64,000 nt of DNA from Metabacillus idriensis (GCF_009674765.1 NZ_WKKF01000001.1:124001-188000), one strand, 5' to 3'; positions 43,733 through 52,143 are shown, numbered from the stretch's first letter. Program-made: numbers and translations. The notes: generated by a model from the letters alone, not told the origin.

Positions 43733-44050
43733 TCACTTTTCCTCTGAGCACCTTGATGTGAACAGTCCGCATAATTCTTCAGAAAGAAGCTGATTCATTT
43801 CTTTTTTATTAAAAGAATAATAACTCCAGGTGCCTTTGGTTTCTTTCAAAATCAACTCTGCGTCCAATAAAATCTTAAGATGGTAGGATAATTTAGATTG
43901 AGGCATATCTATCATTTCACTTAAATCTCCTACACACACTGTCTGGCGACGGCATATGAGATGAAGAATTTCCAGCCGTTTCTGATCAGCCAGCGCTTTA
44001 AATTTTTTTTCATAGAGTGCAAAGGGTTCTTTTTTATATGTTTGTTCCAT
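43733..44050 (-). CDS. ArsR-family transcriptional regulator
   Basis: A 105-residue winged helix-turn-helix repressor: KFKALADQKRLEILHLICRR at the N-terminus, recognition helix MPQSKLSYHLKILLDAELI, and wing ETKGTWSYYSF. One Cys pair region (CRRQTVCVGDLSEM) contains the CVGDL sequence common to ArsR/SmtB metal sensors, but the second metal cysteine is not placed as in ArsR, so metal sensing is uncertain. ATG 44050 has AAAGGTGA. A clear promoter (TTGTCA-17-TATACT) lies upstream. No adjacent transporter in the same direction. Confidence 0.88.
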   Translation of the reverse strand: MEQTYKKEPFALYEKKFKALADQKRLEILHLICRRQTVCVGDLSEMIDMPQSKLSYHLKILLDAELILKETKGTWSYYSFNKKEMNQLLSEELCGLFTSRCSEEK

Positions 44051-44076
44051 ATTCATCACCTTTCATCGAGGATTAA

Positions 44077-44105
44077 AGTATATTCGCTCTGAAACGGTTT
44101 GACAA
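44077..44105 (-). promoter_or_regulatory. Sigma-A promoter of the ArsR gene
   Basis: On the minus strand TTGTCA - 17 bp - TATACT, about 27 bp before the start codon. Confidence 0.75.
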
Positions 44106-44148
44106 TATTTTATCAATAGAAGTGATTAAATAGAGTCTATTATAAAAT

Positions 44149-44181
44149 AAAAACCGTTTATCATGAAGATAAATGGTTTTT
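44149..44181 (-). terminator. Terminator downstream of the permease and repeat doublet
   Basis: AAAAACCGTTTATC-ATGAA-GATAAATGGTTTTT, 14-bp stem with one G-U. On the minus strand it runs into TTTTTATTTTAT, suiting the permease gene at 44478, with the repeat doublet in the 3' UTR. Confidence 0.75.
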
Positions 44182-44214
44182 GTGTTGGGTATGGACGTCT
44201 GATAGGTTAACAGC

Positions 44215-44476
44215 CGCTTCCGCTTTTCGGCTTTGTCCAGCTCCATCTCCTAGCCCCTCGGCCAGAACAAATTCCCTCAGGAAAGGCGGGACCCGGACTT
44301 TTCGGGTGAATTCTTTTCTGTCTGCCCGAGTCTGAACAGGTAGGTCTGTTTAACACATTGTCCAGTTCCACCGCCCAACTCCTCGGCCAGAACGGATCAG
44401 CGAGTAAAGGCAAAAAGCGCCTTTACTCGCTGATCCTTATCTGTCTGTCGGAGCTAAACGGGCGCTTCCGCTTTTC
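44215..44476. repeat. Hairpin-rich interspersed repeat, doublet 1
   Basis: Two head-to-tail units of about 115 bp, each beginning near TTGTCCAG and CCTCGGCCAGAAC and ending near CTGTCTGYCSGAG. The second unit ends in GGCGCTTCCGCTTTT. Unit 2 holds a perfect 17-bp hairpin GGATCAGCGAGTAAAGG / CCTTTACTCGCTGATCC. Unit 1 has the other core type with GGCGGGACCCGGACTTTTC. The same family occurs at 59911 and 60100. Noncoding. Confidence 0.8.
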
Positions 44477-44477
44477 T

Positions 44478-45749
44478 TTATTCCCACTTCACAAAAGCCT
44501 CTAATACAATAGACAGCAGAATTCCCATCATAAGACCGTTTGATAGGAGGGGGGAAATATAGACTGATAGGTTCTGGAAGACTGCGGGATCTGTGTTCAT
44601 GATGCTTACGCCGAGCAATAGCGGCGCTGCAATCCGGAAAATGGTTTTTGAGTCAAAGCTTGTTCCTTGAATGCTTTTAAGTGCTGTGCCGAAAAGCTGC
44701 AGATACGCAACGAAAAGGACAGCGTTTCCGACTGTTATTGGAAGTGTAATGAGAATGGCTACGAGCGGCGGGAATATGCCTAAAAGGGTAATGAGTGCCC
44801 CGCCAATGAAAAAGGGTTTGCGTTTGAATAGTTGAGTGCTTTCTAAAAATCCGATCGTCGATGTAAAGGGTGCATATGAAACAAGGCCAAGCAGGGAGGC
44901 ACCTGCGGAATAAGTACCTGTTAAAAAAAACGATCTTCTGTATGAAGCAGAGTCTGGAACGTCCTTATAAAGCTTTGCAGCAGCCTGAATGGAGGCAATT
45001 GTATTGCTGAGGTTCATCATGCCGCCAAGAAAGGCTATCAGGATAATTCCCCATTCAAGATTCGGTTTTCCGAGCGGAAAGAAGATGGAGCCCTGCCCGG
45101 TAACGGCTTGTATGGATCCTTCCGAAGGAAATAATATCAGATAGAGAATCCACCCAACAACAATTCCGAGCAGTATAGAGAAATTGCCCAGAAAAGCATT
45201 CCCTTTTATTTTTAAAAAGCTGACGAAAAAAACTAGGGCAATCGAAAATAAACTTACAGCAGCATTTAATGTTCCGTCCGGTTCTATTTTCAGCATTCCT
45301 TTGAAGAAGGTCAATATTAATTGAAAAGCCAGCAGAAAAAGATACACACTGGCAACCATAGGTGTGAAAATCTTCTGCACCGCAGAAGTGAGGTTTAACG
45401 CAGCCAGAATAATCGTTGTAATTCCGGCAAGCAGTATGCCTGTAGCAATTCCTCCGCCAATTTGGGCAAAGCTCATGCCGAGTACAGAAGCTGACATGCC
45501 GAGATTTAAAATCAGCCCCCAAATAATTCCTGAGTGACCCTCCATTAAAGGGTATTTGTGGCCAATCCACCCTTGCAGAAAGCATGCCAGACCTGTGAAA
45601 ATCAGAGAGCTTCTGAGGGTTATGGCAATTTGATCCGGTGTAAGTTCAAATGCAGCTCCTACTGAGATAGGAACAACAATCGTATTGGCAAAAATAAAGA
45701 AGAGCCACTGTATCGAGGCAAGCGGCGTTGTTAATTTTGATAGTGTCAT
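44478..45749 (-). CDS. NCS2-family nucleobase permease (YwdJ-like)
   Basis: A 423-residue xanthine/uracil-type permease with about 12-14 helices. Family features: FANTIVVPISVGAAFELTPDQ in helix 1, GHKYPLMEGHSGIIWG, FLGGMMNLSNTIASIQAAA with the conserved substrate region, and SYAPFTSTIGFLESTQLFKR. The pattern is nearest to the purine/pyrimidine permease YwdJ group rather than PbuX or PyrP. Divergent from a LysR regulator plus cytosine-deaminase-like hydrolase, so cytosine or a related base is a plausible substrate. No riboswitch was found upstream. Confidence 0.88.
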   Translation of the reverse strand: MTLSKLTTPLASIQWLFFIFANTIVVPISVGAAFELTPDQIAITLRSSLIFTGLACFLQGWIGHKYPLMEGHSGIIWGLILNLGMSASVLGMSFAQIGGGIATGILLAGITTIILAALNLTSAVQKIFTPMVASVYLFLLAFQLILTFFKGMLKIEPDGTLNAAVSLFSIALVFFVSFLKIKGNAFLGNFSILLGIVVGWILYLILFPSEGSIQAVTGQGSIFFPLGKPNLEWGIILIAFLGGMMNLSNTIASIQAAAKLYKDVPDSASYRRSFFLTGTYSAGASLLGLVSYAPFTSTIGFLESTQLFKRKPFFIGGALITLLGIFPPLVAILITLPITVGNAVLFVAYLQLFGTALKSIQGTSFDSKTIFRIAAPLLLGVSIMNTDPAVFQNLSVYISPLLSNGLMMGILLSIVLEAFVKWE

Positions 45750-45856
45750 ATTCTTTCCCCTTTTTCTTTTATATCTAAGAACAGAATGAGAATAAGATTG
45801 GAATCTTAAAGACGTATCTTTTTACATGATCTATGATTATAATAAACCATTTTTAG

Positions 45857-45985
45857 TTAACCAACTAATTCCCCGTCTGTGAGCGGCTCGCTGTCTACTT
45901 TGAGCTCCTCCTCATGAAAGCCGAAGACCACAAGAAGCATGATGATAAAAAGGATAACAGTAAATAATAATGATCTATGCAGCAA
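45857..45985 (-). CDS. Candidate 42-aa small membrane protein
   Basis: Open frame from TTG 45985 with GGAGAG eight bases upstream: a basic N-terminus (LHRS), one hydrophobic helix of about 18 residues (LLFTVILFIIMLLVVFGF) and an acidic tail EEELKVDSEPLTDGELVG. The charge pattern predicts an N-in single-pass protein. It lies between the permease and the LysR gene, in the same direction as the permease. No family recognised. Supported only by composition and ribosome site. Confidence 0.45.
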   Translation of the reverse strand: MLHRSLLFTVILFIIMLLVVFGFHEEELKVDSEPLTDGELVG

Positions 45986-46034
45986 TGGTTTTTCTCTCCA
46001 TTTTTTTTCGTTTCCTATTATGCTATCATACAGT

Positions 46035-46055
46035 TAAATATATGAAAAATATTTA
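46035..46055. promoter_or_regulatory. Candidate LysR-type binding site
   Basis: TAAATAT-ATGAAAA-ATATTTA, a perfect 7-bp interrupted palindrome 50 bp before the LysR gene and facing the divergent permease, as LysR boxes usually do. Confidence 0.5.
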
Positions 46056-46105
46056 TATAATGAATAAACTATATCTTTTCAGTATACGAAGAAGGCAGGT
46101 TACAT

Positions 46106-46978
46106 ATGGATATCAGGCAAATGAAGTATTTTATCGCCATTGCGGAAGAAGGCCAAATAACGGCTGCGGCCAATCGTTTAAGAATGGCACAGCCGCCGCT
46201 CAGCCAGCAGCTGAAAGCAATGGAAACAGAGCTTGGTTTACAATTGGCGGAAAGAAAGGGGAAATCACTTGAGCTGACGGATGCTGGACATAAGCTGTAT
46301 CAGCATGCCCTGAAAATAACAGATGCCATGGAAGAAGCTATGCTCGAAGTCAAAGAAACTGGAACAGGTAAAACAGGAAAGCTTTCAATCGGCGTAAATA
46401 CGTTATCTAGTTATGACTTGCCGAGATTTTTGAGAACATTTCAGAAAAGGTATCCTGATGTATCATATAAAATTCAACAGAATGAATCCGCTCAGCTTTG
46501 CAAGCTTCTTAAAGAAAGAGTCATTGATCTTGCAATAGTGAGATTGCCGCTTGAAGTTGATGATTTTGATGTGATTTCGCTTAAACCCGAGCCTTTTTAT
46601 TTTGTAACTGCGGATTCAGCTCATACGATGTCATCTTCTGTTTCGTTTGAAGATCTTACTGGTGTTCCACTCATTATCCCAAGTACAGAAGGGCTTGGTT
46701 TATATAACAAAATTTCTTCAGCTTTTTCGAGCAGAGGACTTATTCCAGACATTATGTGTGAGTGCTCTGATATTTCCATTCTTTTTGATTTGGTTTCCTC
46801 GAGTTTTGGCTCTACGATTGTGCCGGAAACAGTTGTGAAACTAAATTCACTGAAAGATTTACATGTTTATCTAGTTGAAGACACAGAAAAACTCGGGGAA
46901 TCAGGGGTAATTTCTCTAAAAAATCATTATTTGCCAAAAACAGCTCAAAACTTCATTGAACTTATACACGAAGGGTAA
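46106..46978 (+). CDS. LysR-family transcriptional regulator
   Basis: A 290-residue regulator. The N-terminal helix-turn-helix MDIRQMKYFIAIAEEGQITA, RMAQPPLSQQLKAMETELGL is textbook LysR; residues 90-290 form the periplasmic-binding-like effector domain (KLSIGVNTLSSYDLPRFL). It resembles the GltC/YwbI/CatM-type subgroup. 30 bp upstream of the deaminase-like gene in the same direction and divergent from the permease, so probably controls both in response to a nucleobase or its product. Confidence 0.92.
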   Translation: MDIRQMKYFIAIAEEGQITAAANRLRMAQPPLSQQLKAMETELGLQLAERKGKSLELTDAGHKLYQHALKITDAMEEAMLEVKETGTGKTGKLSIGVNTLSSYDLPRFLRTFQKRYPDVSYKIQQNESAQLCKLLKERVIDLAIVRLPLEVDDFDVISLKPEPFYFVTADSAHTMSSSVSFEDLTGVPLIIPSTEGLGLYNKISSAFSSRGLIPDIMCECSDISILFDLVSSSFGSTIVPETVVKLNSLKDLHVYLVEDTEKLGESGVISLKNHYLPKTAQNFIELIHEG

Positions 46979-47007
46979 TAAGGCTATACATACGGAGGGG
47001 TAAAGAT

Positions 47008-48216
47008 ATGAAGAAACTATGGGTGAGAAATGTTGTTTTAGAAACGGGTTATAAATTTGACGAAAATTATATCGAAACAGAAACAATGGTTTTTAATTTA
47101 TGCATAGAAGATGGAAGAATTAAAGAAATAGCGCCTGCCGGAAATGGGATTGAGGGTGAATGTGAGATCTATGATGCAAAAGAGGCACTAGCTTTACCGG
47201 CGTTTTCAGAAATGCACATCCACCTCGATAAAACCTATTATGGAGGAAGATGGAAAGCTCCAGTTAAAGCTAAAAACATTTTTTCCCGCATCGAGGAAGA
47301 GCAGACCCTGCTGCTTGAGCAGCTTCCGTTTGTTAAAGAGCGGGCAGAAAGAATTCTGCAGCTTGAGCTTATGAATGGAACGACATTTGTGAGATCACAT
47401 TGCAACGTTGATCAAGTAATCGGATTACAGCATCTCGAATTTCTTCATCAGGCATTTCATACCTATAAAGATAAAATAGAAGGTGAGATTGTCGCATTCC
47501 CTCAGCACGGCTTGCTTCGAAGCGGCAGTGTGCAGCTTGTGAAAGAAGCGATGAGAAATGGCGCCAATCTAGTTGGGGGAGTTGATCCTGCAACAGTTGA
47601 TGAAGATATAGAAAAATCATTGTCTGCAATGGTGGACATTGCCGCAGAATTTGATGCCGGAATCGATCTTCATCTGCATGACAGAGGGCACTTGGGAATT
47701 TACACTATGAAGCGCTTAGTCAGTATGATTGAAGAGGCAAAACTTACTAAACAAATAACGATCAGCCACGGTTTTGGACTTGCTGCTTTAGCTGAAGGGG
47801 AAGCGCGGGAGCTTGCAGTCAGATTTTCAGAAGCAGGAGTCAATATAGCGTCAACTGCTCCGCTTGATTTTCAAATGCCGCTTTCATTAATGAAGTCACA
47901 AGGGGTGGATGTGTATTTGGGCACAGACAGTATTACAGACCACTGGGATCCATTTGGCACAGGAGATATGCTTGAGAAGGCAAATACACTTGCTCAGTTA
48001 AATCGCTGGAAGGACGAGCGCAGCTTAAGTCAGGCGCTTGGCTATATCACAAAAGGAATTACGCCGCTTTCAACAGACGGTAAACAAGTATGGCCCAAGG
48101 TTGGAGATGAGGCTAGCTTTGTCCTTGCGGAAGCCTCCTGTTCAGCAGAAGCTGTAGCTAGAAGGTCAAAACGTAAAGCTGTTTTATTTAAAGGCAATAT
48201 CGTATTTGAAGCATAA
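47008..48216 (+). CDS. Cytosine deaminase-like amidohydrolase
   Basis: A 402-residue metal-dependent amidohydrolase of the CodA type. Zinc ligands: SEMHIHLDKTYYGGRWKA (HxH), DLHLHDRGHLG, ITISHGFGLAAL and the Asp in YLGTDSITDHWDPFGTGDM, a motif matching cytosine/isocytosine and related deaminases (D-x-W-x-P-x-G). ATG 47008 follows GGAGGGG. Likely deaminates cytosine or a similar ring to release ammonia and uracil, working with the divergent NCS2 permease. N-acyl or pterin substrates cannot be excluded. Confidence 0.87.
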   Translation: MKKLWVRNVVLETGYKFDENYIETETMVFNLCIEDGRIKEIAPAGNGIEGECEIYDAKEALALPAFSEMHIHLDKTYYGGRWKAPVKAKNIFSRIEEEQTLLLEQLPFVKERAERILQLELMNGTTFVRSHCNVDQVIGLQHLEFLHQAFHTYKDKIEGEIVAFPQHGLLRSGSVQLVKEAMRNGANLVGGVDPATVDEDIEKSLSAMVDIAAEFDAGIDLHLHDRGHLGIYTMKRLVSMIEEAKLTKQITISHGFGLAALAEGEARELAVRFSEAGVNIASTAPLDFQMPLSLMKSQGVDVYLGTDSITDHWDPFGTGDMLEKANTLAQLNRWKDERSLSQALGYITKGITPLSTDGKQVWPKVGDEASFVLAEASCSAEAVARRSKRKAVLFKGNIVFEA

Positions 48217-48354
48217 AGACATATTTTTAAGGCTCAGGTTTAAAACGTAATAGTGAATTTGTGATTGCCTGGAGATTTTTGACTGTTAATGGGTAAAGCG
48301 GTTACAATAGGTATCGTGTATAGACTTGCTTCTTAATAGGAGAGGGATTATGAA

Positions 48355-48825
48355 ATGAAACGTATACTAACAGCTTTATTTTTACTGGCATGTGTTCTGT
48401 CTATCACTGCTTGCGCAGCAGATTCTGGCGATAACACAGCTGAAGGGTCATTAATGGTAAACGCAGATATAAGACTGCCAGCTGAAATCAGCAAGAATAA
48501 AGAGGAAACGCTCTCTGTCGCAGTAACACAAGGCGATGAAGCTGTAGATGATGCATCTGACGTGCAATTTGAAATATGGAAAGCTGAGAGCAAAGAAGAC
48601 AGTGAAATGATCAAGGCGGTACATAAAGGCAAAGGCATCTATGAAATCAAAAAAACATTCAGTGAAGATGGCGCGTATTTTGTTCAGACTCATGTGACTG
48701 CCCGTGATCTTCACGTTATGCCTAAAAAAGAATTCACGGTAGGAAAAGTTTCTGAAGAAGAATCTGTAAAAGCAGATGAACATGAAAAGACAGAAAATGC
48801 AGGAGATGACCACAGTCATCACTAA
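48355..48825 (+). CDS. FixH/YtkA-like lipoprotein, copy 2
   Basis: A 156-residue lipoprotein, lipobox SITAC (Cys20). The mature domain is a clear paralogue of the protein at 5655: both contain ADIRLPAE or ADIKLPET, a DADEVTFEIWKA or DASDVQFEIWKA segment, and HVTARDLHVMPKKEFTVG or the Met variant. The His-rich tail ends DDHSHH. The conserved HVTARDxHVMP could be a copper(I) ligand set. Here it stands alone with its own terminator, away from SCO genes. ATG 48355 follows GGAGAGGG. Confidence 0.85.
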   Translation: MKRILTALFLLACVLSITACAADSGDNTAEGSLMVNADIRLPAEISKNKEETLSVAVTQGDEAVDDASDVQFEIWKAESKEDSEMIKAVHKGKGIYEIKKTFSEDGAYFVQTHVTARDLHVMPKKEFTVGKVSEEESVKADEHEKTENAGDDHSHH

Positions 48826-48826
48826 C

Positions 48827-48855
48827 AGGTCAGGGTTTATCCCCTGGTCTTTTTT
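48827..48855 (+). terminator. Terminator of FixH-like copy 2
   Basis: AGGTCAGGG-TTTAT-CCCCTGGTCT with G-U pairs, then TTTTTT. Confidence 0.72.
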
Positions 48856-48945
48856 GTTTTCTTAAAAAGATGAAAAGAAGGCTAACCAAGGGCATCCTCA
48901 CAATACTCATTAAATTTTTACATAAAATTAATAATTATTTGTTAC

Positions 48946-48977
48946 AATATCGCTAAACAATATTGAAATCCGATATT
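48946..48977. promoter_or_regulatory. Candidate PadR operator
   Basis: AATATCG (48946) N18 CGATATT (48971), with a nested CAATAT-N9-ATATTG, directly before the ribosome site of the PadR gene. Suggests autorepression of padR-chrA. Confidence 0.5.
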
Positions 48978-48996
48978 AAGGAGGCGCATCTTAAAA

Positions 48997-49299
48997 ATGC
49001 GTGAATTCATTCTGGGAGCTATAAAAATTCACATTCTGTATCATGCAAAAATTGAGCCGGTTTACGGCTCATTCATGATTGAGGAATTACGCAGCCACGG
49101 CTATGAAATTGGACCGGGGACTCTTTACCCATACCTGCACAACCTTGAGAAGGCAGGGTTTCTTACTAGGGAAGATAAAAAAGAAAATGGCCGGATCCGA
49201 AAGTACTACAGCATTACAAAAGAAGGGGAGGATGCATTGGAAAAATCAAAAGCGATGCTGAGAGAGCTTGCCAGAGAAGTATTAAAGGAGGAATTGTAA
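48997..49299 (+). CDS. PadR-family transcriptional regulator
   Basis: A 100-residue winged-helix protein: YGSFMIEELRSHGYEIGPGTLYPYLHNLEKAG is the PadR core, followed by the wing GRIRKYYSITKEGEDAL and a short dimerisation helix. ATG 48997 follows AAGGAGG. It sits 2 bp before the chromate transporter gene and is probably its repressor. PadR-chrA pairs of this kind occur in Bacillaceae. Confidence 0.92.
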   Translation: MREFILGAIKIHILYHAKIEPVYGSFMIEELRSHGYEIGPGTLYPYLHNLEKAGFLTREDKKENGRIRKYYSITKEGEDALEKSKAMLRELAREVLKEEL

Positions 49300-49301
49300 A
49301 A

Positions 49302-50474
49302 ATGCTTAAAACGTGGATTGAAATCCTGCTTGTGTCTACGAAGCTTGGGCTGACTTCATTTGGAGGTCCGGTTGCACATTTGGGGTATTTCAGAGATGAA
49401 TATGTAAAGAAGCGGAAGTGGCTTGACGAACGGAGCTATGCTGATTTAGTGGCTTTGTGTCAGTTCCTTCCGGGTCCGGCGAGCAGTCAGGTCGGAATTT
49501 CGATTGGAATAGTCCGGGGCGGCATGGTAGGAGGATTTTTATCATGGTTTGGCTTTACGATGCCATCTGTCATTGCCCTCATCTTATTTGCTTATTTTGT
49601 AACAGGCTTTCAAGCAGAAGATGCTGGCTGGATCAATGGTCTGAAGATTGTTGCCGTGGCAGTAGTTGCTCAGGCCATTTTAGGGATGGGAAAGAATCTC
49701 ACTCCAGACAGGCCAAGAATTACAATTGCGGTCATTGCAGCTGTCTCCGCTCTTTTCTTTCCAACCGCACTTGGGCAAATCGCCATTATATTAATTGCAG
49801 GTGCTGCAGGCTATTGGATGTATAAAAATAAAGAGGTTCCAAAGGCAGAAAAACTGAATTTATCCATTAACAAGAAGACAGGTATACTTGCCTGGATCTT
49901 ATTCTTTGGACTGCTGATTCTTCTTCCAGTAATCAGGCAAGTGTTTCCTTCGATTTGGACAGCTATGTTTGATACTTTTTACCGGGTTGGTTCCATCGTA
50001 TTTGGCGGCGGACATGTTGTGCTTCCGATGATTGAACGGGAAGTCGTGCCGCAAGGATGGATTAGCGAAGAGATTTTCCTTGCCGGTTATGGAGCTGCAC
50101 AGGCAGTTCCGGGACCGCTGTTTACTTTTGCAAGTTATCTTGGTGCATCGATGAATGGTTTCTCAGGTGCAATTGTTGCGACAGCAGCAATGTTTTTACC
50201 ATCGTTTCTGCTTGTAGTTGCCATGCTCCCGTTTTGGAATATGCTAAGAGAAAAGAGCAGTGTCCAAGCAGCATTAATGGGAGTGAATGCTGCAGTTGTC
50301 GGCATTCTGCTTGCAGCCCTATACAATCCAGTATGGACTAGTTCCATAAAATCGACCGGTGACTTTGCCCTCGCTCTAATAGCCTTTGCCCTTCTTGTCT
50401 ATTGGAAGCTGCCGCCTTGGCTTGTGGTACTGGCAGCAGCACTTGGGGGAATTGTGATTCAATATATAGGGTAA
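49302..50474 (+). CDS. chrA: Chromate transporter ChrA (two CHR domains)
   Basis: A 390-residue long-chain CHR protein made of two homologous halves. First half: LGLTSFGGPVAHLGYFRDEYV, LCQFLPGPASSQVGI. Second half: GSIVFGGGHVVLPMIEREVV, GYGAAQAVPGPLFTFASYLG. About 10-11 helices. Exports chromate (or takes up sulfate-like oxyanions in some members). It starts 2 bp after padR, with AAGGAGGAATTG as ribosome site, so cotranscribed. Confidence 0.93.
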   Translation: MLKTWIEILLVSTKLGLTSFGGPVAHLGYFRDEYVKKRKWLDERSYADLVALCQFLPGPASSQVGISIGIVRGGMVGGFLSWFGFTMPSVIALILFAYFVTGFQAEDAGWINGLKIVAVAVVAQAILGMGKNLTPDRPRITIAVIAAVSALFFPTALGQIAIILIAGAAGYWMYKNKEVPKAEKLNLSINKKTGILAWILFFGLLILLPVIRQVFPSIWTAMFDTFYRVGSIVFGGGHVVLPMIEREVVPQGWISEEIFLAGYGAAQAVPGPLFTFASYLGASMNGFSGAIVATAAMFLPSFLLVVAMLPFWNMLREKSSVQAALMGVNAAVVGILLAALYNPVWTSSIKSTGDFALALIAFALLVYWKLPPWLVVLAAALGGIVIQYIG

Positions 50475-50502
50475 TGAATAGATTTGTAAGGGGGGATGAT
50501 AA

Positions 50503-51030
50503 ATGAAAGATTTAAAATATCCTATTGGTTTTTTTCATGGTCCAGAAAAAATAGAACCGGTCCATTTGGAAAGCTGGCTCCATGAACTATCTGCAGCGCC
50601 ATCAAGATTAAAAGCAGCCGTATTGGATTTATCAGATTCACAGCTGGATACGCCTTACCGCGAAGGAGGGTGGAGCGTTCGCCAAGTGGTTCATCATGTA
50701 GCAGACAGTCATATGAACGCCTATATAAGAATAAAACTAGGCTTAACAGAAGAAAACCCGGTTATTCGTCCGTATGAGGAAAAGGAATGGGCAGAATTGG
50801 CTGATTCAAAGCATGGGGAAATTGGCGTGTCACTCGTGCTGCTGGAATCTCTTCATAAGCGATTGATCCAGCTTGCGGCAACTCTATCTGAATCGGATTT
50901 AAACAGGACATTTTTTCATCCTGAAAATAAAACATCAGCTACACTTGCAGAAACTTTTGGTGTTTATGCATGGCATGGCAATCATCATATTGCACATATA
51001 GAGAGCCTTAGAGATAGAATGGGCTGGTAA
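50503..51030 (+). CDS. YfiT-family bacillithiol transferase
   Basis: A 175-residue DinB-fold metal-dependent enzyme. The His triad typical of YfiT/BstA is present: VVHHVADSH and YAWHGNHHIAHIESL, with WSVRQVVHHVADSHMNAYIR as the family core and KLGLTEENPVIRPYEEKEWAELAD. Transfers bacillithiol to electrophiles such as drugs or toxins. ATG 50503 follows GGGGGGATG. Cotranscription with chrA is possible (28 bp gap), which would put thiol-based detoxification beside chromate export. Confidence 0.93.
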   Translation: MKDLKYPIGFFHGPEKIEPVHLESWLHELSAAPSRLKAAVLDLSDSQLDTPYREGGWSVRQVVHHVADSHMNAYIRIKLGLTEENPVIRPYEEKEWAELADSKHGEIGVSLVLLESLHKRLIQLAATLSESDLNRTFFHPENKTSATLAETFGVYAWHGNHHIAHIESLRDRMGW

Positions 51031-51031
51031 G

Positions 51032-51069
51032 AAAACAGGAGATCTTCACTAAGAAGATCTCCTGTTTTT
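51032..51069 (+). terminator. Terminator after the bacillithiol transferase gene
   Basis: AAAACAGGAGATCTTC-ACTAA-GAAGATCTCCTGTTTT, a perfect 16-bp stem. Confidence 0.92.
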
Positions 51070-51105
51070 ATGGTTTGCATGAGCTAAACGGACGGTTTAG
51101 CTTTT

Positions 51106-51975
51106 CTATGCCGCTGGGTCAACCTCAACTGCTTCATTTAAAACTTCTTCAGGAATGGAGAAGTTCTCAAGCTCATTCATTTCAGAGAATTGAGAGGTGA
51201 TGGTTTGCTGCATTTCGATCTTCTGATCATTTTCAGTTATAAACATTTTGATGTCCATGTTTAATGATTTAGGAAAATAGGTTTCTTTGTCCAGTGTGTA
51301 CGTATAATCAATTTGTTCAATGTCCATTTGCTCCAGTGCTGCCTGCATTGCAGGATCTGAGCCCATCATACTACCTGTAAGGCTCATCAATTTTTCACCA
51401 TTGCCTTTCACATTTAAGATATATTCACTTTCGGTTTCTTCCATCTGAATATCATCTGCCATTTGCTCCAGCTGTTTGATTTGATCAGCAGGAGTCATCG
51501 TTTTTTGCTGATTCATCATTTCGCCCATACCTGGTCCAGCCTGCTTCATTTTCACCCATCCGCCTGACTGCAGATCTTTTATGTAAATGAATTCCTCATC
51601 CATATACATATCAATGGTATTCGTTTGGCCTTCAGCTTCCATTTGCATCGTCTGCTGCATGACGAGCGGATCTACATTTGTTTTCGTCTGCATATCAGCA
51701 TTTGTTTCCATCGTTTCTTCTCCAGATTTCATGACCATATTCAGTGTGCCGTCCATGGCAAAATTTTTAAGCTCAGCAGATTTTTCACTGGCTGCTGCCA
51801 ATACTTCCTGAGAAGTTGCTTTCTTGTCTGTTTCACTTGTTTCTTTGCTTTCAGCTTCCGTTTCAGCTGTTTCAGTTCCTTTATTATCTTTTTCTTCATC
51901 AGCAGCGGTATTTTGACCGCATCCAGCTAAAAGCAATGCAAACAATAAACTGACAATCCATCCTGTTTTTTTCAA
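51106..51975 (-). CDS. Lipoprotein of the DUF6612 / LppX-like type
   Basis: A 289-residue lipoprotein. I choose TTG 51975 because GGAGAGGAG precedes it and the resulting signal peptide is compact, ending at lipobox LLAGC (Cys19). A Glu/Thr/Lys-rich linker (about 20-60) leads to a domain with TSQEVLAAASEKSAELKNFAM and repeated beta segments rich in Met/Gln/Glu (MQQTMQMEAEGQTNTIDMYM), typical of DUF6612 proteins. These resemble LolA/LppX folds, which hold lipids in a half-barrel; function is not established. Confidence 0.85.
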   Translation of the reverse strand: MKKTGWIVSLLFALLLAGCGQNTAADEEKDNKGTETAETEAESKETSETDKKATSQEVLAAASEKSAELKNFAMDGTLNMVMKSGEETMETNADMQTKTNVDPLVMQQTMQMEAEGQTNTIDMYMDEEFIYIKDLQSGGWVKMKQAGPGMGEMMNQQKTMTPADQIKQLEQMADDIQMEETESEYILNVKGNGEKLMSLTGSMMGSDPAMQAALEQMDIEQIDYTYTLDKETYFPKSLNMDIKMFITENDQKIEMQQTITSQFSEMNELENFSIPEEVLNEAVEVDPAA

Positions 51976-52143
51976 AATAAACGAGCTCCTCTCCATTTTG
52001 GTGATTCAAGGTGTACACTTTCTTAAACGATTAAAACCTTATAAAGTTTCACTTTTTTCCCATTACCTCCTGAACATATTTGGAAAACATTTAAACTTTT
52101 CCCTTTATCATCCAATTTGAAACGCGTCATAAGAGAATGACAA

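Noticed and set aside
44207-44413. 68-codon minus-strand frame in the repeat doublet
   Set aside because: Lies wholly within hairpin-rich repeats; no ribosome site; low-complexity translation.
45750-45856. Purine riboswitch upstream of the NCS2 permease
   Set aside because: A TATAAT is present, but there is no TTTCTACC core and no P2/P3 hairpins.
48235-48295. Sigma-B promoter before the FixH-like copy 2 (GTTTAA ... GGGTAA)
   Set aside because: The two elements are about 45 bp apart, far outside the allowed spacing.
51073-51103. Fifth copy of the hairpin-rich repeat (GAGCTAAACGGACGGTTTAGC)
   Set aside because: Only the tail resembles the family; too short to separate from a simple hairpin.
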